The notes beneath the pieces were generated by a model. That model was not told the origin of the DNA and made no database searches. It saw only the letters and a program-made list of their open reading frames with translations. From positions 11,851,501 through 11,915,500 of the forward strand of contig WPIO01000001.1 of assembly GCA_009760855.2 (NCBI GenBank): a DNA stretch of 64,000 nucleotides. The letters run 5' to 3'. The position numbers were made by a program, and so were the translations under genes. Within the stretch, counting starts at the first letter, position 1, and the number at the start of each line of letters is the position of its first letter. Positions 21,601 to 29,879 of this stretch are shown in pieces. This DNA comes from Cristatella mucedo (taxonomy: Eukaryota > Bryozoa > Phylactolaemata > Cristatellidae).

Positions 21601-23224
21601 TGGTGAATAATTTTTAGCATTTGCTACTGCCGCCTCATTGTGCTGTGCAAATGTGGGAAAGTGTCAAATAACAATAATAATAATGCACTTGATAAAGCGC
21701 CCTCAGAGAACTCAATCTCTTTCTAGGCGCTTTATATTTGCTGCAAAGGGAAATGCAATTGATTGGTGAGTAAAATCATGCTTGATAAACAAACAAAATG
21801 AATAACATGGTTAGGGGTGACATGCACACGGTCAGCATGCAAATGTGGTTAGTGGCAGCATGCACAGTGTCAGCACGCATAAGCACATAAAGGACGAATC
21901 ACAGGGACCCACTAAATGCTGTCCTAAATAGGTGTGTTTTTAAATACTCTGACGTCCTAGATCTGGACTTGGACTTACCCGTCATTTTTGCACAAAGATC
22001 TCTAAACCTAGCGTATAGCCTTGGAGACCAAGGTTCTACCTACTGTCCTAAATCTCCAAGCCTAATCTTAATTAATTTATAGTATCCTCGCATAACGTGA
22101 TGCTGAATAACCTCTTGGGGGATTTGGTCATTGAAAAACAAGCGTATTTTTTGCTTGTCATGTACGCTCAAGCTACTATAAGCGTCACGTGTACACGGGT
22201 GAGATCGATGGTAGGACTCATTTAGCCCAAAAGAAACCTTAGACTAGACAGCAAAAGTTTTTCAAGTGCTGGAGGAGGGAAATACTATGAACCAGCTAGC
22301 TATAGATCCAATGTTAGTTAAACTAGGCAGCCAAAAAATGCTGTTAAACCTTTGTTTTTACACCAATTCCGCTTCAAAAACAGTCGAACTCTTACAGACT
22401 CGATGAGCACGAAGTCGAAAGAAGCCCTCTGATTCGCTGTGACCCTCGCGGCAGCTTAATCTATTGAGTATCATTTGACGCAACCGACCACGCGATCCTT
22501 CAGTAGTGCCTCTTCAAACGCTTAGGGGTCAATTGGCCTCTGCTAAACTGGAGTAGGCCCTACCTCTGAGAGAGATATTGGAGCGTAGATGTAAGTGGCT
22601 ATCGGTCATCTCAGGAGTCCTTAATGTATCGGATACCTCGGAGGAATGCCTTAGGACTCTTCGTCTCACTATCTATACTCTCCTCTGGTTGATATCGTGG
22701 CCAAACAGTATCCACGGATTTAATTTCTAGGCTGGTGATATTCAGCTCTACCTACTCCTCTACCATTTAGCCTAGCTCTGCACCCAACTCTTAATTGCCG
22801 TAGTTTACGAGTGTAAGTCTGACTTTCTTTTCAATTTTGTTTTTGAAAAAATAAACTTGCGACTTATGCACTGAAAGTCAAATAATTTTAAAATTAAAAA
22901 TAAATTAAATAAAATTAAACGTACCTTAAAAGAAAAGTTTTCATCTTCTTGAAGTGCCCATAGGTATTCCACTTGCTCCTTCGAAACTGGCACTACCCTT
23001 ATCAGCTTATAGCTAAAAACGTAAGCGCTTGGTGTATAAACTCGGTTACTAAATTTGTAACTCCACCTACTAGCGTCAGGCATTCAAGCCGTAAGCAAGC
23101 TAGCGATTGCCGTGCGTATCAGCCAGCGAAGCGGTGCATACCCATTGTACAGCTTGATGTCCGGTGCAGCGTGAGATAGGGAGGTCAGCAGCACCCACGC
23201 GAGCATCATGCTAGCCGCTACCAT
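6455..23224 (-). CDS. Zinc procarboxypeptidase gene A (M14A), 11 coding exons
   Basis: A secreted zinc metallo-exopeptidase that would remove C-terminal residues from peptides. Coding exons in transcript order are 23142-23224, 22925-23012, 17984-18117, 17544-17769, 17336-17437, 17070-17174, 16867-16977, 15838-15928, 10756-10958, 10523-10607 and 6455-6648, summing to 1,422 nt (473 aa plus stop) in one frame. Seen in sequence: a signal peptide (1-20), an activation peptide (about 24-105), a long linker (about 106-177), then the catalytic domain. Zinc ligands are H230, E233 (HAREW) and H358 (LSLHS). Substrate residues are R288 (WRKTRS), N305-R306 and Y410, and the catalytic base is E433 (TLELR). 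The S1' selector (residue 255 in bovine CPA) is F417, arguing against a B-type basic preference. The start of exon 5 is the least certain junction. All introns are GT-AG. Confidence 0.9.
7552..7695 (-). mobile_element. SINE1 copy (tRNA head, LINE1-like tail)
   Basis: On the minus strand: 'gagctggtttgatctagcgg' (A-box-like) and 'ggtcgtaggctcgagcc' (B-box-like), then a tail with 'gcctgaatagagattaagtt' and 'ggggcgctatac' resembling the 3' end of the local LINE1 family. Lies in the last intron of gene A. Confidence 0.75.
7695..9400 (+). mobile_element. Degenerate LINE1 (L2/CR1-type) with palindrome inserted
   Basis: Plus-strand reverse transcriptase remains include a decayed 'DLLAAFHTIDHK' near 7,720, IAKHNLGFNFHAYGTQLLLY near 7,955 (the YADD box decayed to YGT), and the region after KTNLLV from about 8,512. 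The 3' tail ends near 9,395 in ATT-like repeats. The frame is broken many times. A 381-bp palindrome (8123-8503) splits it between the equivalents of 'LNDD' and 'KTNLLV'. Confidence 0.8.
8123..8503. repeat. Near-perfect palindrome built from two inverted LINE1 3' tails
   Basis: The left arm (8123-8303) is the reverse complement of the right arm (8323-8503) with only a few mismatches. The spacer is 19 nt. Each arm is a LINE1 3' end, from AATAATGCACTTGATAAAGC through 'gtggttaatggcagcatgc'. It sits inside an older plus-strand LINE1. Confidence 0.93.
9400..9980. other. Intronic sequence, unassigned
   Basis: No repeat recognised with certainty and no conserved frame. Part of the last intron of gene A. 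Confidence 0.3.
9985..10080 (+). mobile_element. LINE1-family 3' tail fragment
   Basis: Contains 'agatttagttctctgagtg' followed by an ATT-rich tail, matching the 3' terminus of the LINE1 family. Immediately followed by SINE1. Confidence 0.65.
10086..10240 (+). mobile_element. SINE1, best-preserved copy
   Basis: A-box-like TGGTCTAGTGGTTAAGGTG and B-box-like GTGGGCTCGAGCC give a tRNA-like Pol III head. The 3' part 'agcgcctgaatagagattaa' plus 'ggggcgctatataaatg' resembles the LINE1 tail, which suggests mobilisation by that LINE. Lies 3' of gene A exon 10. Confidence 0.8.
10523..10607 (-). CDS. Gene A exon 10
   Basis: Encodes KEVADAGEAALRAKFGTVFE then VGSPPDIL, the helix and strand before the substrate-gating Tyr. 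Acceptor TTCTAG|AAAG, donor TCTAT|GTGAGT. The first base of the Tyr410 codon is here. Confidence 0.88.
10756..10958 (-). CDS. Gene A exon 9: third zinc ligand
   Basis: Encodes V-SGTSTSPCSDAYGGSSPFSE through MKLYMSLHSFSQLWLTPWAY to DYAAL. H358 in SLHS is the third zinc ligand. The frame requires the acceptor TTCTAG|TTAGCGG rather than the next AG. Donor CTG|GTAAGC. Confidence 0.9.
11575..12175 (+). mobile_element. Degenerate LINE1 C-terminal fragment
   Basis: Retains the decayed C-terminal reverse-transcriptase region. 'cttatctaactcactactga' (matching 'DFCNPLLTGL') and 'tggcttcctattaagcagcg' (matching 'WLPVKQR') are followed by the weaker 'NLKSYGDCAFSSYAPKA' region near 11,890-11,940. Many stops. 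Inside intron 8 of gene A. Confidence 0.7.
12224..12580 (+). mobile_element. LINE1 3' end fragment
   Basis: A second, separately decayed copy of the same LINE terminal region ('tttaaaaaggaagctaaaa'), ending in 'agagatttagttctcttgag'. Includes a C-homopolymer near 12,341. Confidence 0.55.
12580..13165. other. Intron 8 of gene A, unassigned
   Basis: 'ctaagcgggtgcttct' near 13,065 recurs, slightly changed, near 14,850, so part of it is a low-copy repeat of unknown type. No gene seen. Confidence 0.3.
13170..13330 (-). mobile_element. LINE1-family tail fragment
   Basis: A decayed minus-strand 3' end: AT-rich run, 'atagcgcccatagagaattt', then degraded tail. Confidence 0.45.
13335..14450. other. 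Intron 8 of gene A, unassigned
   Basis: Several short open frames on both strands, with no homology I recognise and no splice context. Treated as intron. Confidence 0.3.
14455..14722 (+). mobile_element. LINE2 3' end fragment
   Basis: Matches the 3' end of the second LINE family (copies at 28,370, 52,660 and, inverted, 51,130 and 62,510): 'ctgagctgctacttctacgc', 'cgaaagccgcttaggctgtg', ending 'gagatacactacattacc'. Confidence 0.7.
14725..15480. other. Intron 8 of gene A with (CTT)n at 14,903-14,932
   Basis: A short CTT microsatellite is the only clear structure in this stretch. Confidence 0.4.
15488..15560 (+). mobile_element. LINE1 tail scrap
   Basis: 'tctagaaagagatttaattc' followed by a decayed ATT-like end. 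Matches the 3' terminal 60 nt of the LINE1 family. Confidence 0.5.
15838..15928 (-). CDS. Gene A exon 8: substrate carboxylate-binding Arg/Asn
   Basis: Encodes [20 protein letters not shown] then [11 protein letters not shown]288 and N305-R306 correspond to CPA Arg127 and Asn144-Arg145, which hold the substrate C-terminal carboxylate. The Cys is the usual disulfide partner of the PCSD Cys in exon 9. Acceptor CGCAG|GAC, donor GAG|GTAAGG. Confidence 0.92.
16551..16625. repeat. Short minisatellite, about 24-bp unit
   Basis: Three adjacent copies of TCAGACACGGCCCTGACCT-like units with small changes, in intron 7 of gene A. Confidence 0.8.
16867..16977 (-). CDS. Gene A exon 7: NPDGYE exon
   Basis: Encodes LLTAYGSDSAVTELVDFYDW then YVLPVANPDGYEFTHVS, the core strand and the signature 'P..NPDGY.Y(F)TH' of M14 peptidases. 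Acceptor TTGCAG|CTT, donor TCG|GTAAGT. Confidence 0.92.
17070..17174 (-). CDS. Gene A exon 6: HxxE zinc-binding exon
   Basis: Encodes IGKDTGRAKPIIWLDAAIHA then REWLTVGTAIGIINK. H230 and E233 of HAREW are two of the three zinc ligands, and R232 corresponds to CPA Arg71. Acceptor TTCAG|ATC, donor AAG|GTACGG. Confidence 0.92.
17336..17437 (-). CDS. Gene A exon 5: start of catalytic domain
   Basis: Encodes INTWLASMAAAYPSLASTQS then IGKSYESRDMLLIK, matching the family pattern 'WL..LA..YP.L.....IGKSYEGR'. The 5' edge chosen (CTGCAG|ATA) keeps frame with exon 4. The open frame continues upstream (…YREGTCKTLQ), so a slightly longer exon is possible. Donor AAG|GTGAGC. Confidence 0.75.
17544..17769 (-). 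CDS. Gene A exon 4: propeptide end and long linker
   Basis: Encodes A-LIETTKLKDRV through FPRHAA, 75 codons after the split Ala. It finishes the propeptide helix and adds a linker much longer than in vertebrate pancreatic enzymes. Its sequence is the same as gene B exon 4 as far as I compared. Donor GCG|GTGAGT. Confidence 0.82.
17889..17913. repeat. GC-rich perfect hairpin
   Basis: CACTGCGGCCC and GGCCGCAGTG are exact complements around a 3-nt loop. It lies in intron 3 of gene A, beside a point where similarity to gene B stops. Confidence 0.7.
17984..18117 (-). CDS. Gene A exon 3: activation peptide, second part
   Basis: Encodes LDFWSEPVFNRPCDINTPPE through IIQDDMQ. Propeptides of this family characteristically carry the LDFW...P motif and end in a 'QDDxQ' stretch. 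Acceptor TAG|CTGGAT, donor GGC|GTAAGA. Confidence 0.9.
18585..18748 (+). mobile_element. SINE2 copy
   Basis: tRNA-like head 'taatggctcactaggtaagg', B-box-like GTGGGTTTGAATC, then GGGCGATCC, 'gcaagcggtggtgataac' and the 'aaaagaggctgttaaatcag' end. In intron 2 of gene A. Confidence 0.8.
18990..19085 (-). mobile_element. LINE1 3' tail fragment
   Basis: An (AAT)n run followed by TGCACTTGATAAAGCGCCCT and the rest of the conserved LINE1 terminus, inverted. Confidence 0.8.
19450..19964. mobile_element. MITE copy related to the 33.5-34.4 kb element
   Basis: Ends in 'tgtaaacgcagc'. It shares 'ctgaacgcctcaata' (19,640 region) and 'ggggttttgattcg' (19,720 region) with the element at 33,554-34,415 in the same order. 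The left end is not resolved. Confidence 0.45.
20185..20286 (+). mobile_element. LINE1 3' tail fragment
   Basis: 'aaagagattcagttctctga' then 'gggtgctatacaaatatatt' and ATT repeats, matching the LINE1 terminus. Confidence 0.65.
20290..21660. other. Intron 2 of gene A, mostly unassigned
   Basis: No repeat family recognised. The one marked motif is the TGACCT direct repeat at 20,468-20,480, listed separately. Confidence 0.3.
20468..20480. promoter_or_regulatory. Perfect DR1 nuclear-receptor-type site
   Basis: TGACCT-T-TGACCT is an exact DR1, the class bound by HNF4 and RXR-type receptors in animals. It lies in intron 2 of a digestive-type protease gene. A single match can arise by chance. Confidence 0.3.
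21668..22080 (-). mobile_element. LINE1 3' end, truncated
   Basis: AAT repeats, TGCACTTGATAAAGCGCCCT, the 3' UTR with 'acatggttaggggtgacatg', and the start of the C-terminal coding region ('actaaatgctgtcctaaata'), all inverted. Same family as the 24-26 kb copy. Confidence 0.8.
22360..22800 (+). mobile_element. Very degenerate LINE reverse-transcriptase fragment
   Basis: Plus-strand pieces resemble the 'VPQGSVLGPLLF...' and 'ADDTQLY' regions (near 22,625-22,760, with GDIQLYL left), with many stops. In intron 2 of gene A. Confidence 0.5.
22925..23012 (-). CDS. Gene A exon 2: activation peptide, first part
   Basis: Encodes YKLIRVVPVSKEQVEYLWAL and on to FSFK, the first beta-alpha segment of the M14 propeptide fold. 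Acceptor TTTTAG|CTATAAG, donor AAG|GTACGT, phase 0 at its end. Confidence 0.9.
23142..23224 (-). CDS. Gene A exon 1: signal peptide
   Basis: ATG at 23,224 opens MVAASMMLAWVLLTSLSHA, a clear secretion signal, followed by the mature start PDIKLYNG. The donor is GG|GTATGC. The split codon completes to Gly with exon 2, giving YNGYKLIR. An upstream in-frame Met at 23,311 exists, but gene B aligns to this start. Confidence 0.88.
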
Positions 23225-23265
23225 TTCTCCAATAGCGGCCCGGTGAGGGCTGCCGCCAGCGACTC

Positions 23266-23600
23266 GGTTAAATGCAGCAAATTCTCCTGCGCCTGATTCG
23301 CGCTGGAGCAAAGTCGTAGCTGGCTCTCTGGATGGCGATTGCTGTCCAAAGTGAAGCTATTTATCGGCCATCCAGCGTTTTCTGAGTGGCCTACAGTCCA
23401 CTGTCAAGTTCATCTTTATCTTAAAAAGTCTCGCCCATCTGATTCGCACAGGCTCCAAGTCATCGGCGCTGGCTCTCCAGTTGATGACTGCTATCTAAAG
23501 TGGTAAAGCTATCTGTTATTGGCCATCGAACGTTTTCTGAGTGTCCTACCCTTGGCTGTCAAGTGCATCTTTATCTTAAAGAGATTACTTCAGGCATCCA
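23266..23600 (-). promoter_or_regulatory. Gene A promoter region with tandemly duplicated upstream block
   Basis: The box GCATTTAACC (23,266-23,275) lies 42 nt before the ATG and is shared with gene B and the orphan arm. Blocks 23,318-23,430 and 23,474-23,590 repeat one another (e.g. 'cgttttctgagtg', 'catctttatctta'). The distal block contains TTTAGATAGC and 'gagagccagcgccg' as in gene B. Confidence 0.5.
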
Positions 23601-23957
23601 GGCAAGCCATTTCTAGCAGCCATTTTTAGTGCGTTGTGCATTTTAAAATTGAAAATAATAGCTTGGCCACGGATTTTGTTCGATTAGATAAGGCATTTTT
23701 AGGAAAAATCACTGGATCGAAATTGTTGTAAGCTTTTTGATCCATGCATGATCTCTTATGTCTATGCAAGCGTTGTTTTCACGGCAGTGGTGTGTTCCCT
23801 ACATATCTAAATAACATTCGCTCGCTATGGGCTCATTATGTCGCCAAGTCCAGCATGCATTTACATAGGTGTTGTAGCTGCTCCTGCACTAAAATCCTTT
23901 ACCATAAACACAGCTCACGGAAATTTTCGGCTCCTTCCAGACGCCTGACTGATAACA

Positions 23958-24136
23958 TTAGTAATAATGATTATACATTTGCACAGCGCCTCCAGAGAAC
24001 TTAATCTCTTTCTAGGCACTTTACATATGCTGTAAAGTAAGCACGATCGTACGGTTAGTCCCAGCAGTAAAAGCACAGCGTCAATATGCATGCTATGGTT
24101 AGTGATAACGTGGACAGAGTGATAACTCATAAGAAA
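23958..24136 (-). mobile_element. LINE1 3' end, older copy
   Basis: An inverted LINE1 terminus ('cagcgcctccagagaactta') directly abutting the younger copy at 24,137. Confidence 0.7.
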
Positions 24137-26600
24137 TAATAATAATAATAATAATATTGCACTTGATAAAGCGCCCTCAGAGAACTTAATCTCTTTCTAG
24201 GCGCTTTACATTTGCTGCAAAGTGATACGCAATAGAATAGTAAGTAAAATCATGCTTGAAAAACAAACAAAATGAATAACATGGTTAGGGGTTACATGCA
24301 CTGGGTCAGCATGCAAATGTGGTTAGTGGCAGCATGAACAGTGTCAGCACGCATAAGCACATCGAGGACGAATCACAAGGACCCACTAAATGCTGTCCTA
24401 AATAGGTATGTTTTTAAGTTTCTTTTAAATGTGGTCAGGTCAGGGGATGTTCTGATGCAGGTCGGGAGGGAGTTCCAGGCTGTGGGAGCATACGAGCTAA
24501 ATGCACGGTCTCCAAAGGATTTAAGGTTTGTACGAGGTATTTCTAGACTGTTGGATTCCGAAAAGCGAGTGGTACGATGCTTTGCCTGATGGGGTAGTAT
24601 CTCTGAAAGATAGGCTGGAGCCATAGAATGAAGAGACCTAAAAGTGAGCGACAAAACCTTGAAGTCAATCCGTTGCTTGACTGGTAACCAGTGCAGGTCG
24701 GCGAGAAGTGGAGTAATGTGGCAACTGCGACGCTCACGACAGACAAGCCTAGCTGCAGAGTTTTGCACCAGCTGCAATCGCCTGATCGCACATGCTGGTA
24801 GGCCAGTAAGCAGTGGGTTGCAGAAGTCGAGACGAGATGTCACGAATGCATGGACCAACTTGGACGTGGTATCCTTATCTAAACAAGCCCTAATTTTAGC
24901 AATGTTATGAAGCTGAAAATAGGCTGATTTGACTGTGGAGCTGATGTGGTCGTCTAACGAGAGGTCGCTTTGGAATATGACACCTAGATTTCGAGCTGAT
25001 GCAACTGGAGATATGCTGGCAGAGCCAATTTTGAAAGTCAGCCTTTCCAATTTCTGAATAACACTAGGTTTGCCCATAACTAGTAAGTTAGTTTTATCAT
25101 CGTTTAGTTTTAGAAAATTTGCTGCCATCCATGATCGGATGTCATCAATGCATGCAGCAAGTGAGTTGAGAGAATTTGAGGTGCTCGAAGGCTGGGAGGG
25201 ATCAAAGCAAAGGTACAACTGAGTGTCATCCGCATAGAAGTGAAAGCCTAGATTGTGCTTGGCAATCACATCAGCGAGAGGGAGAGTATAAACGGTGAAA
25301 AGGACCGGACCTAGCACAGAGCCCTGAGGTACTCCATATTTTAGAGGTACTTCAGATGATTTTTGTCCATTCACGTCAACACTCTGGAGTCTCCCACTGA
25401 GATAGGACCTGAACCACTGCAGAGCAGTGCCAGTGATGCCCAGGCGAGATGAGAGGCGCTCTAGAAGTACTTTGTGATCGATGGTATCAAAAGCTGCCGA
25501 AAGATCGAGCAAAACAAGAAGAGACACTCTACCCATGTCTGCATTCCTAAGTAGGTCGTTGTATACCCGAAGCAATGCTGACTCTGTGGAGTGATTAGCT
25601 CTAAAGCCAGACTGGAACTTACTAGCAAGGTGTGAGGTTTCGATATACGAGTTCAGCTGGTCTGCCGCGACCCGTTCCAGTGTCTTTGATAGGAATGGTA
25701 AAAGGGAGACTGGGCGGTAGTTGCTTAAGTTCTCTTGGTCGAGTGTAGCTTTCTTAAGAAGTGGCCTGACTACAGCTTTTTTGAAAGGTGCTGGGACCTG
25801 ACCTGAGGCTAATGACATGTTAATGATGTTGGTTATGCATGGCAGCAGCAGATCAATGCAACGTAGGAGCAGGACAGTGGGAATAGGGTCCAGTGGACTT
25901 GTTGTCTTCTTTGATTGAGATACGAGCTTTAGGACTATGTCACTGGTGACCTGTTTAAATGCAGACATTGAGGCGCAGCCAGGAACCGAGGAACAGCATT
26001 CTAGTGGGAAGGTTGTCATCGCAGGGATGGATTCCCTGATTTTGTCTATCTTCTGCACAAAGAATCGAGAGAAGCGATCGGCTAGATCATCACAAGGATC
26101 ATCAGGTAAGGAGCTAACCTGGGAACGGTTGAGGAGATGGTTTATTGTCGACATCAGCATTTTTGGATTGTGCATCTGTGATTCAACAATGTTTCTATAG
26201 AAGCTAGACTTAGCCTTTGCTAGGATCGATTGGTACGACCTACAGTAGTCTTCATATGCCTGTCGATGGACAGTTAGTCCGGATCTTTTGTATGCCTTTT
26301 CAAGCTTTCGTTTAGTAGACTTGGCTAGTTTAATGTCTGTGGTAAACCATAGGCCGTCTGGGCGGGGGCGCACAGTGCGCTTTGTCAAAGGTGCAAACTC
26401 GTCGAGCGTGTCAGCTAGTGTCGTGTTGTAGCAATCTACCAGTGATGACAGATCGGAGGGAGGACTGAGCAGCAAAGGTGAAGCAGATATGCTCGCACGG
26501 ACAGCATCGATGTCAAGGGTCTTGAGGTTTCGCGATTCACAGGTTATTTTAGAGGAGAATGTGGGCACACACTGTAGATTGAATGAGAAAGGGTTTTCAC
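24137..26600 (-). mobile_element. LINE1 (L2/CR1 group), 5'-truncated, reverse transcriptase open
   Basis: The 731-codon frame 24,373-26,568 encodes the linker and reverse transcriptase of a non-LTR retrotransposon. Fingers/palm motifs are LLVLLDLSAAFDTIDHK, VPQGSVLGPVLF and catalytic FYADDTQLY (F at residue 444), followed by LKLNDDKTNLLVMG and the C-terminal NLKSFGDRAFSSYAPTAWNS. The N-terminal endonuclease is missing, so the copy is 5'-truncated and not autonomous. The 3' UTR ends in (ATT)n at 24,137. The absence of stops makes it the youngest LINE here. It is the reference copy for the many fragments called LINE1. Confidence 0.92.
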
Positions 26601-28240
26601 CATAACACAGCGCATTATGTAAAGGGAAAGGTGCGTTTTTAGCTTTTGTTTAAATGGGCTCAAATCAGGGGGTGTCGTGACGTCAGTAAGGATGGAGCTT
26701 CTTGCCTTGCAGCGTAAGAACTAAAGGCTCGCTCTCCAAAGGATTAGACATTGGTTCGATGAATAGCTAAATAACTCGAGTCTTAACAGCGTAGGTATCT
26801 TGTTTGGCCTAATTGCAAGGTAGTTCTGATCAGTAGTCTAGAGCAAGAGAATGAAGTCACCTAAAAGTGAGTGACGAAACATTTAAATATATTCGCTCTT
26901 GTGTAAAAAAAGTGGTTAGCGGGGTCTACGATGGGACAGAGCTAGGCCCGTAAGCACAGCGCTCGTAACAGTGCCAGTTTCAGCCGACGCGCATCGTATA
27001 CCGGTTCTGCTTGAAGCTTTTATAATAGACTTGTTGGTGGATTATCAATTCATGCAGGTATGCCCACAGTAGCAGAACACGATAGCGAACAAAAGCACCC
27101 ATACTTTTACATAGCACGTCCGCATCCATAACGAAGAGAAGTCCATTTGACAGCAATGAAGAGGTATAGGTTTTCAATAACGGCCATGAAATACACCAGC
27201 AGCTCTGTAACATGGAGCTCAAATAAGTTCAGATGCCAAGACCAACTCCGGAAGCACTGTTGGCAGCCTATTATATGGCTTCTGCTTTGATGCGGCCGTA
27301 GATTATCGCGAAATTAGTTCCTTGCAGTTACAATTCAGGAAACGAGAATTTTGAATATCGTTCATAACCTGGCTGATTTATCATTCCACCGTGTGAGCTT
27401 GATGGGAAGCCAGTGCAGATCGGCAAGAAGTGGTATAAAGTGAAAACTTCAATGCTCAAGGCAGACAAGTCTGTAGAGTTTCGCACCAACTGTGAGCACC
27501 AAGTTGCCCCGATAAATCTTCTGGTAGTGAGCTAAAGAAGTCGAGATGGGATTTCGCGAATGCATGAACCAATTTGGATGAGGTATGCCAGTCCAAGCAG
27601 GCTCAACTATTTTCTCTGCTGCGCAGCTAAAAGTCGGCAGAATTGACTGCGGAGCTGATGTGGTCTTCTAGCGAAATGCCACTTTGGAACAGGACACCGA
27701 GATTTTGTAAGGATGCTTCATGAGATATACTGGCAGAGCTGATTTTGAGGTAAAGATTTTCCGATTTCTCATTCACACTAACCTTGCCTATAGCTATTCA
27801 TTAGGTTTTACAGCCGTTTAGTTTGATAAAGTTTGCTCTGCAATCCAAGTAGGAATATCAGTAAGACATGCCATGAGTTTAGAGAGTTAAACGTGCTTGA
27901 AGACTGGTAGGGGTCAAAGCATTGGTACAGCTCTGTCATCAGCACATAGATGAATGCTTAGATTGTGCTCGGGGATTATTATATTGGCAAAGAAGAGCAT
28001 AAATCTGAAAAGAAGTTCGCCGAGCAGCTCTAAGGCCTGGTCACCCAGTACTATAAGGACTCCTGTAATGAATGCTGCACTTTTGACATCAATCCTCTGA
28101 GGTCTACCACTGAGATAGGACCTAAAAACGTGGCAGCGAAGTGCCTGTGATGCCCAGGTGAAATTATTAGCGAATGATAAGGACTTGATGATCGATAATT
28201 TCAAACGGTACTGAAGGTCAAGCAAAAAAGGTAGAGTTAC
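26600..28240 (-). mobile_element. Older LINE1 copy, degenerate
   Basis: Collinear with the intact copy: 'ctcgctctccaaaggatta' near 26,730 (C-terminal end), 'cactgagataggacctaaaa' near 28,110, and a decayed YADD region near 27,940. Many stops. A foreign block at about 26,990-27,310 interrupts it. Confidence 0.75.
26990..27310. repeat. Unknown dispersed repeat, copy 1
   Basis: 'agaagtccatttgacagcaa' and 'agatgccaagaccaactccg' recur in order, diverged, at 48,420-48,640. The minus-strand translations also resemble each other (SLLSNGL). Inserted within a LINE1 copy, so it is mobile. Superfamily not recognised. Confidence 0.5.
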
Positions 28241-28289
28241 TTTACTAGTTAAACGGGCAAGGAGTGAGTTAAGGAAGTCTAGACGAGAC

Positions 28290-28378
28290 GTGCTTCCTTT
28301 GCAGCAAATGTAAAGTGCCTAGAAAGATATTGAGTTCTCTGAGGGTGATATATCAAATGTATTATTATTATTCTTTTG
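28290..28378 (+). mobile_element. LINE1 3' tail fragment
   Basis: 'cctttgcagcaaatgtaaag' then 'gattgagttctctgaggg'-type terminus and ATT repeats. Confidence 0.7.
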
Positions 28379-28379
28379 A

Positions 28380-28960
28380 AAAATTCAAGGATCAATGTGG
28401 CTGCACTACCTTACTTAACCACGGTTATGTATCTTGAGTGCTTATATTGAGCAAAGGATACAGAGCAAAGTTCTTACGCTGACCCACAAGGCCCACCACG
28501 GCTTGGCTCCTTCATACCTAGCTGAACTGCTGCATTAGTTTCAGCCTGTTCGCGCCCTCAGGTCCTGTGTGGACAATAAATTAGCTGTCCCATTCCTCCG
28601 CTTAAAGACAGTTGGCGACAGAAGCTTTAGCTCTGCAGGTCCTAGACTGTGGAACTCGCTTCCACAATTCTTACGTAACGACAACTACTCTCCAACTGCC
28701 GACTGTGGCACATCCTTTTCAGCGGTCCTGAGCTGCTACTTCTATGCTACTCACTACCTCAACTGCTCTCCTAACTCTGCTATGCTTCCCACTTTCTCTT
28801 TGTTGCGTGAGACGAAGTCTGATGGCTAACGAATGCGTACCGAAAGCCGCTTAGGCTGTGAGTGCGCTATACAAAACTCTCCTGCATAACACCCACATGG
28901 TCTTTATGACTTTGTGGAGTTACTGACAGAGATACATTACATTACATCACTGCTGAACTA
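28380..28960 (+). mobile_element. LINE2 3' fragment (L2-type)
   Basis: Frame 28,569-28,829 encodes DNKLAVPFLRLKTVGDRSFS then AGPRLWNSLPQFLR, the classic C-terminus of L2-type LINE ORF2. The 3' UTR follows and ends with 'gagatacattacattacat'. Inserted into an old LINE1. Confidence 0.8.
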
Positions 28961-28964
28961 AGGC

Positions 28965-29879
28965 AGACTTAACAGGGAGCTGACTTTGTCAAATGGCCAA
29001 AGATAATTTTAGAACAGGACCATAAGAGTCCGTGCACAGGCATTAGAGAACCGTGTTGGCCGTTAGTTTTAAAGGTTGGGCCTTCCAGTTTTTGAGTGAC
29101 ATTAGGTTTACCCGCAGATATAAAGTTCGTTTAATGATCCTTTAATGTAAGAAATTGTTCTGCCATCCAAGGGCGAAAGCAGCTTTAAACATTGCAAGTA
29201 AGTTTCGAGAGTGTGTTAAGGGCGGGGCGGGGGGCGGGGCTCACGGCACAATTACAGCTGTCTTCTTTCTCCATAAAATAAAAGCCTGTATTTTCCTCAT
29301 TGGTTACACTAAAAGAGGAAATAAATTGGGAAGATGTGGAACATACAATGTGGGAAAGTAATCCTAGACCTAGATTAAATCGTATGCGTCCTAATATTTA
29401 TGGCGTAGCAGAAGATCACTGGCCTGTCATCTACGAACTTAGATGATCCTTTTTGAGATAAGGCATGGACTATTGCAATGCATTACCAGTGATGCCCGGA
29501 CAAACGATAGGTGCTGAAGTAGGTCTTGGTGAGCCGTGATGGCACACTAGGTAAGGTGGTTGTTTTCACGACCTCGGTCCCTAGTTCGTGGGTTCGATTC
29601 CTGCAGTGGGCGATCCTTTATCGCCACTGCAAGCGGTGGTGATAGCCGTAAAGGCTCTTCTGTCGCTATACAAAAAGAGGCTGTTTAATCAGCTAGGATT
29701 TTTTTTTGCTTTTTAGTGAGCAATGCTATAAAACTGTGCCAAGAGCTCCAACAGAACTAGCAGAGAAACTCGATATGTGGCAATATTCCTGAGATGGTTG
29801 GTTTTCATAGCCAGTAGTGCTGATTCTGGTGATTAATTTTACTGGAAATCCTGAATTCTCTAGGTTTGATATCCTAATA
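28965..29879 (-). mobile_element. Old LINE1 fragment split by SINE2
   Basis: Pieces collinear with the intact LINE1: 'ttttaaaggttgggccttcc' and 'attaggtttacccgcagata' (near 29,070-29,120), 'aatgcattaccagtgatgcc' (29,480) and 'gtagtgctgattctggtgat' (29,813). A SINE2 interrupts it at 29,527-29,700. Confidence 0.65.
29527..29700 (+). mobile_element. SINE2, best-preserved copy
   Basis: Head 'gtgatggcacactaggtaag' with an A-box-like motif, B box GTGGGTTCGATTCC, body GGGCGATCCTTTATCGCC, 'tcttctgtcgctatac' and the 'aaaaagaggctgtttaatca' end. Confidence 0.85.

Noticed and set aside
24341-26200. Plus-strand ORFs across 24.3-26.2 kb
   Set aside because: Antisense shadows of the open LINE1 reverse transcriptase.
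29527-29610. Possible functional tRNA gene
   Set aside because: A and B boxes are present, but no four-arm cloverleaf can be drawn and the sequence continues into a repeated SINE body.
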